A DNA stretch of 43,746 nt, taken from contig CALWHV010000008.1 in assembly GCA_944380545.1 (NCBI GenBank), forward strand, positions 1-43,746, given 5' to 3'. Both the position numbers and the translations under genes were made by a program. Origin of the DNA: an uncultured Eubacterium sp. (lineage in GTDB: Bacteria > Bacillota > Clostridia > Oscillospirales > Acutalibacteraceae). Of this stretch, positions 35,267 through 43,513 are shown one piece after another; within the stretch, counting starts at the first letter, position 1, and each line of letters starts with the position of its first letter. The notes below the pieces were generated by a model that was given only the letters and a program-made list of their open reading frames with translations, was not told the DNA's origin and searched no databases.

Positions 35267-35337
35267 TCATAACGGGCCTGACTCGAAATCAGGTAGCCTT
35301 CACGGGCTCGTGGGTTCGAATCCCACCGCTTCCGCCA
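35249..35337 (+). tRNA. tRNA-Ser (anticodon CGA)
   Basis: 89 nt with CCA encoded. The acceptor GGAAGCG pairs with CGCTTCC, the anticodon stem is CCTGA/TCAGG around loop CTCGAAA (anticodon CGA, codon UCG), a long variable arm follows and the T loop is TTCGAAT. The size and variable arm fit a class II serine tRNA. Confidence 0.95.
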
Positions 35338-35339
35338 CG

Positions 35340-35371
35340 CCGGAGCAGGCTTGCTTTGCTCCGGTTTTTTA
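35340..35371 (+). terminator. Terminator after tRNA-Ser
   Basis: CCGGAGCA (35340-35347), 9-nt loop, TGCTCCGG (35357-35364), then TTTTTT. Confidence 0.9.
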
Positions 35372-35443
35372 TTTGCCGATAGATAGCGAGGGAAAAGCAG
35401 GCGCATTTTAAGTGCAAGACCTGCGCGTTTTAAACTGCGGCGG

Positions 35444-35472
35444 TTGATTTATTTTTCTAAATAATGTAAAAT
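35444..35472 (+). promoter_or_regulatory. Promoter of the helicase-nuclease gene
   Basis: -35 TTGATT (35444-35449), 17-nt spacer, -10 TAAAAT (35467-35472). Between the tRNA terminator and the GTG at 35515 nothing else is seen. Confidence 0.65.
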
Positions 35473-35514
35473 TTAATGAGAAAATATCTTTTGATTGACG
35501 GGTGGTGATTTGCC

Positions 35515-38500
35515 GTGAATAAAATCTCTCGTGACATTTTCAGAGCCATAAACGAAGGCAAATGGCTCGCTGTGGAATACAGAAATCAGCAGGGCAACAC
35601 CACCAATTACTGGATCGGGATCAAAAGTATCAACCCGTACTCTAAAAAATTATTAGTAGACGGCTTAAATGTTGCAACCTATCAAATGGCGCAGCTTAGC
35701 CTGTTTTTTGATTCAATAATCAATACGGATTTGATAGAAGGCTCGTATTGTGAAATAAATAAAGAGCTGCTTAAAGATATTGACGACCACGCATCGAGAT
35801 ATTCATTTATTTTTCATAATATAACAAATCTCAAAATCCTTGATTACTACTGCGAATGCAATAAAATGGACAGCACCCCGTACAAAAGGGAATACAAGCT
35901 TATCGACGAACTGGATATCGATGTTATCGGAACCGATGATTATCACTTAAGTGACAATCAGTTTTCCGTTTTGGTAAAACAATTCAATAAGGAAGCAAAA
36001 GATAAAAATAAAAGCAAATTTCCGAGAGTAGTTTCACTATGTATGAATCTTTGCAGCGTTCACACAAAAAGGGGGCTGTATGTTCTTGCGTACAAAAAGC
36101 TTCTTTTTGATGTGAAAAAGCATACGCTGACGCAGGATGACGATGTTACCATATGCAAGGAGTTTACCGTTGACGGGTTAAAAATAAGCGCGCATTATTT
36201 TTTGGACGCCGACGAGATTAGGCTGCTTGACGATTTCAAAGCAAACGCAGAGCAGATAAAGGATTTGATTGCAAAGAACAATCCCGAATCCGGCTGTGTA
36301 GACGATTTGCCATATGTAATGGCTCTGTCAAGGGATTTTGCGCTTGATCTGGAGGCTGAGTATGCGGCGATTATTGATATGTATGAAAACGGCGGCGTTT
36401 CTTATCCCATAAAGGCCTTTTTCGGCGATTTGACCTCAAAGCCGCGAAGAATCAAAAATTATCCGCTTGCTTTATATAACAACAAAGTAAATCTTGATCA
36501 GCTTCTCGCGATCCACAATGGATTAAAATATCCTGTTTTGTATGTGCAGGGTCCTCCGGGAAGCGGAAAAACAAACACCATTTTGAACACGGTTGTTACG
36601 GCGTTTTTTAACGGCAAGAGCGTTTTGATATCTTCGTATAACAACCATCCTATTGATGAGATATATGGAAAGCTTTGTGATTTAAAATATAAAGACAAAA
36701 TCATTCCTTTCCCGATAATAAGACTCGGAAACAGCGCAAAAGTTAGGGAAGCGGTTTTGCAAATACGCAAGCTGTATAACCAAACCCGTTCAATGAAGGT
36801 TTATGACACCACGCTGAACAAAAAGAAAAATTACGAAGAACAGAGAACCTTGGCGCTCAGCGAGCTTCTCAGCCGCTATGAGGAAAAGCTTGATATGAGC
36901 GAAAGAAGAGAAATGATAAACGCTATGATTTCCTCTTCGAGCAACCTGACTCTTCTTGCAAATCTGCAAGGGGATCAGCTTAAAAAGATCAATAATGAAC
37001 TGGCGGATATCGGCGAAATATCGGACGAAGATATCGAGCCTTTGATATCGCAGGACAGAGTGGAATTGCTTAAATACCTGAATTTTACATCCGCAAAGTT
37101 TATTAAGCGCTTGTCCGAACCGAGATATAAGGATCTTGCGGATATTATTCTTGATGATAATATTGATGAAGCGGTTAAGAATTTTAATGAGTATGTATCA
37201 AATGATGAAAACTTTCAGAAGTTTCTGAGGATTTTCCCTGTAATAGCCACAACCAATATTTCCGCGCACAAATTAGGCGAGCCAAAGCAGTATTTTGATA
37301 TGGTCATTATGGACGAGGCCAGCCAGTGTAACACCGCCGTTGCGCTTGTGCCTATCTTAAGAGGGAAGCAGTTGATGCTGGTTGGCGACCCGCAGCAGCT
37401 CAAGCCGGTTATTTTGCTTGATGCAAAAAATAATCGCATACTCAGAAAGCGATACAGGATAACCGATGAATATGATTACAGAGAAAAATCAGTTTATCAA
37501 ACATTTTTGGCGGCGGACGCGGTGAGCGACGAGATCCTGCTGAGCTATCATTATCGGTGCCATCCTAAAATAATAGCGTTTAACAACAAAAAATATTATA
37601 ATAATAAGCTTGCCGTAAGATCATCATCTGCGGAAAAAGAACCTCTTGAATTTATAAACCGCAAAAGCGATGACTCCGGATTAAAAAACACCAGCTCCGG
37701 CGAAGCGCGAGAAATAGTCCATTATATAAAGACGCATCCGGATAAAACGATCGCCGTAATTACGCCTTTTGTAAATCAGAGAAATTTGATAAAGGAAGAA
37801 CTAAGCCGAAACGGGATATGCGATGTTGAATGCGGAACGGTGCATGCGTTTCAGGGCGATGAAAAACAGGAGATAATCTTTTCGCTTGCGTTGACGCAAA
37901 AAACGGGCGAGAAAACATATGGATGGCTCAAAAACAATAAAGAACTGATAAATGTGGCCACTTCAAGAGCAAAAGAGAAGCTGGTGATTGTGGGTGATAA
38001 GGAGCAGATTGACAGGCTGCATAAAACGGATGAAAGCGATGATTTGTTTGAGCTATGCAACTATGTTCAGTCAAACGGAAAAACCGTCGTAACACAGCGT
38101 GAACCGGAATCCCGCGCGCTCGGCATAAAGCCATACAGCACCGAAACGGAAGCGGCATTTCTTGAAACGCTCAACCACGCGATCAACGCTATGATGATAA
38201 CTAAATCAAGGTATGTTGTAAAAAAAGAGGTGTCCATTGCCCAGGTGTTTTCTTCAACCGATGAAGTAAACGATTTGTTTTATACCGGCAGATTCGACTA
38301 TGTTGTTTATGAGCGCGCCGGCCAAGCGCTTTATCCCGTTTTTGCCATCGAGCTTGACGGAAACGAGCACAGGGAGGACGCTCGCGTGATTGAAAGAGAC
38401 AGGAAAAAGCAAGAGATATGCGATAAACATAATTTTCAGCTGATCCGCGTGCCGAACAACTACGCCAGACGGTATAATTATGTAAAAGACATACTTTCTT

Positions 38501-38526
38501 CGTTCTTCGAAAACGCAAAAGCATAA
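35515..38526 (+). CDS. WYL-like / SF1 (DNA2-NAM7 type) helicase / DUF2726-type nuclease fusion
   Basis: 1003 residues from a GTG with GGTGGTGA upstream. Residues 8-60 (AINEGKWLAVEY, INPYSKKLLVDGLN) resemble a WYL ligand-sensing domain. The SF1 helicase core follows: Walker A GPPGSGKT 346-353, motif II DEASQ 600-604, GDPQQL 624-629, YHYRCHP 678-684, GTVHAFQGDE 774-783 and NVATSRAKEK 813-822. About 230 residues with coiled-coil character separate motifs I and II. The C-terminus (900-1000) looks like DUF2726, a PD-(D/E)xK-like nuclease: GRFDYVV (Asp928), AIELDGNEH (Glu946, Asp948). It is AT-rich relative to neighbours, alone between two tRNA genes, with its own promoter and terminator. A single-gene defence role is plausible but unproven. 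Confidence 0.85.
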   Translation: MNKISRDIFRAINEGKWLAVEYRNQQGNTTNYWIGIKSINPYSKKLLVDGLNVATYQMAQLSLFFDSIINTDLIEGSYCEINKELLKDIDDHASRYSFIFHNITNLKILDYYCECNKMDSTPYKREYKLIDELDIDVIGTDDYHLSDNQFSVLVKQFNKEAKDKNKSKFPRVVSLCMNLCSVHTKRGLYVLAYKKLLFDVKKHTLTQDDDVTICKEFTVDGLKISAHYFLDADEIRLLDDFKANAEQIKDLIAKNNPESGCVDDLPYVMALSRDFALDLEAEYAAIIDMYENGGVSYPIKAFFGDLTSKPRRIKNYPLALYNNKVNLDQLLAIHNGLKYPVLYVQGPPGSGKTNTILNTVVTAFFNGKSVLISSYNNHPIDEIYGKLCDLKYKDKIIPFPIIRLGNSAKVREAVLQIRKLYNQTRSMKVYDTTLNKKKNYEEQRTLALSELLSRYEEKLDMSERREMINAMISSSSNLTLLANLQGDQLKKINNELADIGEISDEDIEPLISQDRVELLKYLNFTSAKFIKRLSEPRYKDLADIILDDNIDEAVKNFNEYVSNDENFQKFLRIFPVIATTNISAHKLGEPKQYFDMVIMDEASQCNTAVALVPILRGKQLMLVGDPQQLKPVILLDAKNNRILRKRYRITDEYDYREKSVYQTFLAADAVSDEILLSYHYRCHPKIIAFNNKKYYNNKLAVRSSSAEKEPLEFINRKSDDSGLKNTSSGEAREIVHYIKTHPDKTIAVITPFVNQRNLIKEELSRNGICDVECGTVHAFQGDEKQEIIFSLALTQKTGEKTYGWLKNNKELINVATSRAKEKLVIVGDKEQIDRLHKTDESDDLFELCNYVQSNGKTVVTQREPESRALGIKPYSTETEAAFLETLNHAINAMMITKSRYVVKKEVSIAQVFSSTDEVNDLFYTGRFDYVVYERAGQALYPVFAIELDGNEHREDARVIERDRKKQEICDKHNFQLIRVPNNYARRYNYVKDILSSFFENAKA

Positions 38527-38527
38527 T

Positions 38528-38566
38528 AAAAAACGGAGCAAGCGATACAACGCTTGCTCCGTTTTT
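38528..38566. terminator. Bidirectional terminator between helicase and tRNA-Ala
   Basis: AAACGGAGCAAGCG (38531-38544), loop ATACAA, CGCTTGCTCCGTTT (38551-38564). It has T tracts on both strands and closes both the helicase gene and the convergent tRNA-Ala. Confidence 0.92.
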
Positions 38567-38641
38567 GGTGGAGCATAGGGGATTCGAACCCCTGACCTCC
38601 ACACTGCCAGTGTGGCGCGCTCCCAACTGCGCTAATGCCCC
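38566..38641 (-). tRNA. tRNA-Ala (anticodon GGC)
   Basis: 76 nt with CCA encoded. The acceptor GGGGCAT pairs with ATGCTCC and includes the G3-U70 pair that is the alanine identity element. Anticodon stem CCACA/TGTGG with loop CTGGCAG gives anticodon GGC (codon GCC). The T loop is TTCGAAT. Confidence 0.96.
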
Positions 38642-38832
38642 GTGCTGAATTGCTTAATAATTTTACTATATTTTTTCGTGAAAATCAATACCAAATTTAT
38701 ATTTTTTGAAATCATCATTCGGCGCGGTGTTTCGGCTGCGTTTAGCGGTGCTCTGCGGCGTTTTTGCCGCCACTTTGCTGCGCCCCGACGGATGGCAACG
38801 GGGCGCGGCGGGCGTTTTGCTGTTTTTGCCGA

Positions 38833-39645
38833 TTATTTTAGAACCATTTTGTAGGCGAAGTCCAGCAGCGCGTCCGGAATCGGCTCCAGCATACGCAGCA
38901 TCACGCTGTTTTTAACGCGGTAGCGAAGCTTCGGATGCGGCGTGTTTACCGCCTCAAGCACCGCGGCTACTATGTATTTCGGGTCGTTTGCCATTTTAAG
39001 CTCAAAATCCATTATGGGCTTGAGCTTTTTGAGCACCTTTTCATAATACTGCGTGCTGCTTACAAGGCTGTCAAAGCCGGAGGACGCGGATTTGTGCATA
39101 TTCGTTTTGAACGAGCCGGGCTGGATTTTTATAACCGGCACGCCGAGGTACATAAGCTCGCGGCGCAGGCTGTCGTTATACGCCTCCACGGCATATTTCG
39201 TCATAGTGTAAGGCCCGTTGAACGGCTGCGGGGTAAGATAGCCGCATTCGGACGAGCAGTTGATTATGCGCCCGCCGCATTTGAGCAGCATATCAATAAA
39301 CGAGCGGTTGATGCGCACCATACCCATAACATTTATCTTTATCATTTTTTCGATCGTGTCGCAGCATTTGCCCTCAACCATAGAGCACATCGTGTGCATA
39401 CCGGCAAAATTTATAACGGCGTCAAGCTTATCCGTTACCTCCGCCACCTTTTTGCGGGCTTCATCTATGCTGGCCTGGTCGGTTATATCCACCTTGAGCG
39501 GGATAATGTTTTCGTTCTTGCCGATCTCCTCAAGCGCGGCGTCGCTTATATCTGCGGCAAACACCGTCCACCCGTGCTGCGCCATAGCCTTTGCGCACGC
39601 TCCGCCGAGGCCGCCCGCCCCGCCTGTAAATAAAGCGTATTTCAT
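38833..39645 (-). CDS. Short-chain dehydrogenase/reductase
   Basis: 270 residues. Classical SDR: NAD(P)-binding TGGAGGLGGACAKAMAQHG at residues 8-26, Asp of FAADISD favouring NAD, INFAGMH (variant NNAG), catalytic Ser in INCSSECGYL, and Tyr/Lys in YTMTKYAVEAY. The C-terminal extension (FAYKMVLK) resembles steroid and retinol dehydrogenase-like SDRs. GGAG lies before the ATG. Substrate unknown. The ~190 bp downstream to tRNA-Ala show no gene. Confidence 0.9.
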   Translation of the reverse strand: MKYALFTGGAGGLGGACAKAMAQHGWTVFAADISDAALEEIGKNENIIPLKVDITDQASIDEARKKVAEVTDKLDAVINFAGMHTMCSMVEGKCCDTIEKMIKINVMGMVRINRSFIDMLLKCGGRIINCSSECGYLTPQPFNGPYTMTKYAVEAYNDSLRRELMYLGVPVIKIQPGSFKTNMHKSASSGFDSLVSSTQYYEKVLKKLKPIMDFELKMANDPKYIVAAVLEAVNTPHPKLRYRVKNSVMLRMLEPIPDALLDFAYKMVLK

Positions 39646-39665
39646 ACAGATTCTCCTTTCAATGT

Positions 39666-39702
39666 CTGTATTATATTATACAGGATTTTTTTTACAAATC
39701 AA
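39666..39702 (-). promoter_or_regulatory. Promoter and possible operator of the SDR gene
   Basis: Minus-strand -35 TTGATT (39697-39702), 16-nt spacer, -10 TATAAT (39675-39680). A near-palindrome CTGTATTATATTATACAG (39666-39683) covers the -10 and could bind a repressor. Confidence 0.6.
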
Positions 39703-39799
39703 CCGCGTTTGTGGAATTTTGCAAAAACCGCGCTTTATTTTCGGCGCAAAATAGTTTATTATATAGATGAAAACAAAAATACGCGGGGGGAGAACGGCT

Positions 39800-40690
39800 A
39801 TGATCTCAGCTCACAGAAAATCAAAAAACGGCGCGCCTGACAGCACGCTTTGCGCATCGTTCATAGCGGCGGCGTTCGTTTGCAGCGTGCTTTTCGGCTT
39901 CACGCGCGATCCTATGAGCCGCACCAGCACGCTTTCGTGGATAGGCTATGATTATCCCATATCGCTTGCCGTCTGGTGCCTGCTTACCGGCTCGGCGTTC
40001 TTCATAAACCTGCTGCGCCTTTACAAAACGCAGGGCGGCTCAAGGGCGGGGCTCGTTTCGCTCTACGCCTCCGTTTTTGCCGCGCCCGCCGTTGTTTTTA
40101 TAAACGACTGGGGCTGGGAGGCGACGGCGCATCTTGTTGCCACCGCCGTGTTCGTGCTGCTCAACAGCGTTGCCTTGATAGGTTATTTTGCCCACCACAG
40201 AAGGCGCGGCGCGATTTACCCCGTAACGGCTGTGATACTCAGCGTGGTTATGGCGTCGTGCCTTATCATCCACGCGGCGGTGCTGAAAAACGGAATGACG
40301 GAGCTTGTGCCGATATGGGTGGGGCTGGCGTCGCTTTTTGCGGCGAATTTCACGGGTCTTTACACTCCGCGCGGGCAGCGGCCCGTTTATGAAAAAAACG
40401 CCGATTTTTGCAAAAAGCGCTTTCTTCTGGCGCTGCTGCTCGGCTGCTTCGGCGCGCACGATTTTTACGACAAAAACGAAACGCGCGGCGCGGCGCACCT
40501 GCTGCTCACATATGTGGGCGTTATGATCTGCGTCTGCCGCGTGATAGGCATAGGAAATATAAACGATATGAGCGGCGAGGAGGGCTGGCTGTGCGTAACG
40601 GCGGGCGCGTCCGTGCTTTCCGGCTCGCTTGCCTGGGCGCTTAAGGATGCGTTTGACATCCGCTTTTCCCGCCGCCAAGACTGCCGATAA
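39800..40690 (+). CDS. Multi-spanning membrane protein with TM2-like domain
   Basis: 296 residues from the ATG at 39800 with GGGGAG upstream; an in-frame ATG at 39767 lacks a site. About eight hydrophobic segments: FIAAAFVCSVLFGF, YPISLAVWCLLTGSAFFINL, HLVATAVFVLLNSVALIGYF, IYPVTAVILSVVMASCLIIH and others. Residues ~215-255 (KRFLLALLLGCFGAHDFYDK, HLLLTYVGVMICVCR) match the TM2 pattern, with GAHDFY in place of GAHRFY. Function unknown. The stop lies inside the first copy of the 147-bp direct repeat. Confidence 0.7.
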   Translation: MISAHRKSKNGAPDSTLCASFIAAAFVCSVLFGFTRDPMSRTSTLSWIGYDYPISLAVWCLLTGSAFFINLLRLYKTQGGSRAGLVSLYASVFAAPAVVFINDWGWEATAHLVATAVFVLLNSVALIGYFAHHRRRGAIYPVTAVILSVVMASCLIIHAAVLKNGMTELVPIWVGLASLFAANFTGLYTPRGQRPVYEKNADFCKKRFLLALLLGCFGAHDFYDKNETRGAAHLLLTYVGVMICVCRVIGIGNINDMSGEEGWLCVTAGASVLSGSLAWALKDAFDIRFSRRQDCR

Positions 40691-40829
40691 ATTCGGCCGG
40701 AACGCGCAGAAATGATTAAAAAAACATATCATTTCCGACAAAATCATTTTGTTGGACAGCTTTATTTTCCAAATCGGCAAAGAGAAAGAACGCCGCACAG
40801 CCGTGCGGCGTTTGCGCTTTTTGCCTTTG
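40683..40829 (+). repeat. 147-bp direct repeat, copy 1 (with terminator)
   Basis: Starts GCCGATAAATTCGGCCGGAA at the stop of the TM2 gene. It contains inverted repeats AAATGAT/ATCATTT and CAAAA/TTTTG, and a strong hairpin AACGCCGCAC/GTGCGGCGTT (40789-40812) followed by T-rich sequence that acts as the gene terminator. Repeated at 40908-41054. Confidence 0.85.
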
Positions 40830-40907
40830 CCGGACTCGTAGTATCGATATACGACTTCGCCCGTCAAATGCAAAATCCGGCTCGATTTCTCGGCAGCCTG
40901 TCTGCGA

Positions 40908-41054
40908 GCCGATAAATTCGGCCGGAACGCGCAGAAATGATTAAAAAAACATATCATTTCCGACAAAATCATTTTGTTGGACAGCTTTGTTTCCAAAATC
41001 AGCAAAAAAGAAAGAACGCCGCACAGCCGTGCGGCGTTTGCGCTTTTTGCCTTT
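40908..41054 (+). repeat. 147-bp direct repeat, copy 2
   Basis: Same sequence as copy 1 with a few differences, exactly 225 bp downstream, including the second hairpin at 41014-41037. The 78 bp between copies (40830-40907) hold no gene. Confidence 0.85.
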
Positions 41055-41067
41055 CGCTCGGGCGGGC

Positions 41068-41345
41068 AGCACGCGGGTCCCCGAAAAGCGTAAGCTTTTT
41101 GGGGAGAGGAGAAATTCATACTTGAAGTGAGCAATCGGCGACAGAACGCTGTTGAGGCGGGCTGCTGATAGCAGCCCCTACGCGGGGCTTGGTGAAACAA
41201 CACTATTTTCATTCGGCGGTTGCGAGCGAAATAATATGAATTTCGACGAAGCAGCCCCTACGCGTTGTTTAGTAAAATAACATATTTTCTTATTCGGCGG
41301 TTGCGAACGGAATGGTATGAGTTTCGACGAAGCGGACCCTACGCG
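41068..41345 (+). repeat. Composite REP-like repeat, copy 3
   Basis: Same order as copy 1: C4/G4 hairpin (41079-41104), spacer, GGGCTGCTGATAGCAGCCC with CTAC, then two ~80-bp units ending near 41264 and 41345. It sits just before the fba terminator. Confidence 0.85.
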
Positions 41346-41352
41346 GCGCGTG

Positions 41353-41396
41353 GTAAAGAAAACAGCGGCGGAGATTTGCTCCGCCGCTGTATTTTT
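41353..41396. terminator. Terminator after fba
   Basis: ACAGCGGCGGAG (41362-41373), 5-nt loop, CTCCGCCGCTGT (41379-41390), T-rich on both sides. Confidence 0.92.
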
Positions 41397-41412
41397 ATGC
41401 TGTTTTGCTTTC

Positions 41413-42348
41413 TTACGCTCTGCCGTTTGAGCCGAAAACATCCTTGATCTTGTGCTCAACAACCTCTGTGATAAGGTCTCTTGCCGGGGTGAGATACTTG
41501 CGCGGGTCAAACTGCGTGGGGTTCTCGGCAAGGTATTTTCTGAGCGCGGCAGTCATTGCGATGCGGATATCGGAATCCACATTTATCTTGCAGACCGCCA
41601 TTGCCGCCGCCTTTCTGAGCATATCCTCGGGGATGCCGATGGCGTCCGGCATTTTGCCGCCGTATTCGTTGATCATCTTGATATGGTTTTGGTCAACGGA
41701 GGAGGCGCCGTGAAGAACTATCGGGAAGCCGGGCATCCTTTTGCCGATCTCCTCAAGAATATCAAACTTCAGCTCCGGATTCTGGCCGGGCTTGAACTTG
41801 TAGGCGCCGTGAGAGGTGCCGATGGCGATGGCAAGAGAGTCAACGCCGGTTTTTTCAACAAATTCGCAAGCCTCGTCGGGGCTGGTGTAAAAAGCGTCCT
41901 CTGCGCTTACCTGAACCTCGTCCTCAACGCCGGCAAGCGTGCCGAGCTCGCCCTCAACAACAACGCCGTGGGCGTGGGCATATTCAACAACCTTTTTGGT
42001 AACGGCGATATTATCCTCAAAGGAAAGCGAGGAGCCGTCTATCATAACGGAAGTGAAGCCGCCGTCAACGCAGTCCTTGCAGGTCTCGAAATCGGGGCCG
42101 TGGTCAAGGTGAAGGGCGATGGGCAGGCCGGTCTCCTCGGCTGCGGCCTTTACCATGGCAACAAGGTAGCCGTGGCTGGCGTATTTGCGCGCGCTGGCGG
42201 AGCACTGAAGAATAACGGGCGAATCAAGCTTTTTTGCCGCGCGGGTTATTCCCTGCACAATCTCCATATTGTTTACATTGAAGGCGCCGATAGCGTAGCC
42301 GCCCTCGTATGCTTTTTGGAACATCTCTTTTGTTGTTACAAGTGGCAT
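41413..42348 (-). CDS. fba: Fructose-1,6-bisphosphate aldolase, class II
   Basis: Zinc-dependent aldolase of glycolysis and gluconeogenesis. The start at 42348 (MPLVTTKEMFQKAYEGGYAI) has AAGGAGG 7-8 nt upstream and gives 311 residues. AIGAFNVNNME, the metal-binding HLDHGPDFETCKDCVDGGF, VMIDGSSLSFEDNI, VEGELGTLAG, GTSHGAYKF and LHGASSV are in the expected order. Single-gene unit with its own promoter and terminator. Confidence 0.97.
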   Translation of the reverse strand: MPLVTTKEMFQKAYEGGYAIGAFNVNNMEIVQGITRAAKKLDSPVILQCSASARKYASHGYLVAMVKAAAEETGLPIALHLDHGPDFETCKDCVDGGFTSVMIDGSSLSFEDNIAVTKKVVEYAHAHGVVVEGELGTLAGVEDEVQVSAEDAFYTSPDEACEFVEKTGVDSLAIAIGTSHGAYKFKPGQNPELKFDILEEIGKRMPGFPIVLHGASSVDQNHIKMINEYGGKMPDAIGIPEDMLRKAAAMAVCKINVDSDIRIAMTAALRKYLAENPTQFDPRKYLTPARDLITEVVEHKIKDVFGSNGRA

Positions 42349-42393
42349 TTTTATATCCTCCTTATTTTTCGGATTTATCATCCGTGCAGATAT

Positions 42394-42422
42394 ATTATAA
42401 AGCATAGGCTTTAAAATAGCAA
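42394..42422 (-). promoter_or_regulatory. fba promoter
   Basis: Minus-strand -35 TTGCTA (42417-42422), 17-nt spacer, -10 TATAAT (42394-42399). A CGGCAAATTTGCCG palindrome (42433-42446) lies just upstream and may end the preceding gene or act as an operator. Confidence 0.7.
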
Positions 42423-42490
42423 TTATTTATATCGGCAAATTTGCCGCCGATTGTTAAAATTGACCGAATTTGCGCCGCGCATTTTGTGGA

Positions 42491-43513
42491 TTATTCCGAA
42501 ACGCCGCGCCTTTTGGATATTATGAACGCCGAAGAGAGCGCTGCCGCAGCCGCAGCCGCCCAAACGAGGGGCGCGCCCGTTTTGGGCGATTTTTCGCCGC
42601 CGGATGAGCCGCCGCCTGACGGGGACGCCTCCTCTTTCTCCGGTTCTTCGGAGGAAGCTTCCTCCTGCGGCTCGTCCTCTGCCAGCGGCAGATAGAGGCT
42701 CAGGGCGAAGACCGCGTCCGCCGTGGCGTAATATTCGTCGTAATCCGCGGCAAAGCCGCCTGTTTCTTCATCGTAAAAATTGGACAGGAGGAGACGGCAG
42801 GCGTCGTGCGCCTTTTGCGTGCTGCCCGCCGCAGAATACGCCGCAAGCGCAAGCGCCGTTGAATCCGCGTTCGCGCCGTAGTTTGAATAGCCCTCGTTTG
42901 TGCGGTAAGCCTCAAGCAGGGCAAAGGCGTCGCTCACAAGCTCGGCTCTTTCGCCCGCAGCAAGCTCCGTCAGGATGAACATTGCAAGATCGTCCGGCGA
43001 GGTGCCGTAGCCGTTCCAGAAATCGGTGCCCTCGCCGGGAACATAGTATTGCGCCATCGCCTCGGCGTATGCGCGCGCCGCATCGTCAAGTCCCGCGTTT
43101 TTCGCGGCGGCTGCGGCGTAATAATAGTTGTACGGCGAGGAGACCGCCGCCGATGTGTTTTCAAGCGGCGCTAAAAGCCTTGCGTGCTCGTCCTTCCTGC
43201 CGGTGATGCGCGCGATCTCCGCCGCCATCCCTATCGTGCCGGGGTCGGTCAGCCCGCCGGAATCGAGCCTTGCGAAAACATCGGAAAAATAATCCTGCAA
43301 AAAGGCGGAAACATCCGCGCCGGAAAGCGCAAGGATGTAGAGATACTTGGAAGTGCCGGCATTGTAGCCGTTTTTGCTGTAATTGCCGTCAAACGCAAAT
43401 TCAACGCTGCTTTCAAGCGCGGCTCCGACCTCGCTTTTAGGCGCGGCGTACGCCGCAAAGCAGCAGGAAAGCGCAAGAACGAATGATAAAAATGCCGTAA
43501 AAAATCTTTTCAT
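42491..43513 (-). CDS. Secreted, sortase-anchored alpha-toroid surface protein
   Basis: 340 residues from the ATG at 43513 with GGTGAGG upstream. A signal peptide (MKRFFTAFLSFVLALSCCFA, then AYAAP) is followed by ~230 residues of helical repeats (TSKYLYILALSGADVSAFLQ, NADSTALALAAYSAAGSTQK, YYATADAVFALSLYLPL). These resemble the prenyltransferase/terpenoid-cyclase alpha-toroid fold. An acidic Pro/Ser/Glu linker follows, then SPKTG, a hydrophobic helix and KRRGVSE, a cell-wall sorting signal with Ser in place of the usual Leu. Ligand unknown. Confidence 0.8.
   Translation of the reverse strand: MKRFFTAFLSFVLALSCCFAAYAAPKSEVGAALESSVEFAFDGNYSKNGYNAGTSKYLYILALSGADVSAFLQDYFSDVFARLDSGGLTDPGTIGMAAEIARITGRKDEHARLLAPLENTSAAVSSPYNYYYAAAAAKNAGLDDAARAYAEAMAQYYVPGEGTDFWNGYGTSPDDLAMFILTELAAGERAELVSDAFALLEAYRTNEGYSNYGANADSTALALAAYSAAGSTQKAHDACRLLLSNFYDEETGGFAADYDEYYATADAVFALSLYLPLAEDEPQEEASSEEPEKEEASPSGGGSSGGEKSPKTGAPLVWAAAAAAALSSAFIISKRRGVSE

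Noticed and set aside
40040..41212. 390-codon minus-strand opening
   Set aside because: It runs antisense through the TM2 gene and across two direct repeats and a REP module; the repeated LSNKMILSEMICFFN is just the DNA repeat.
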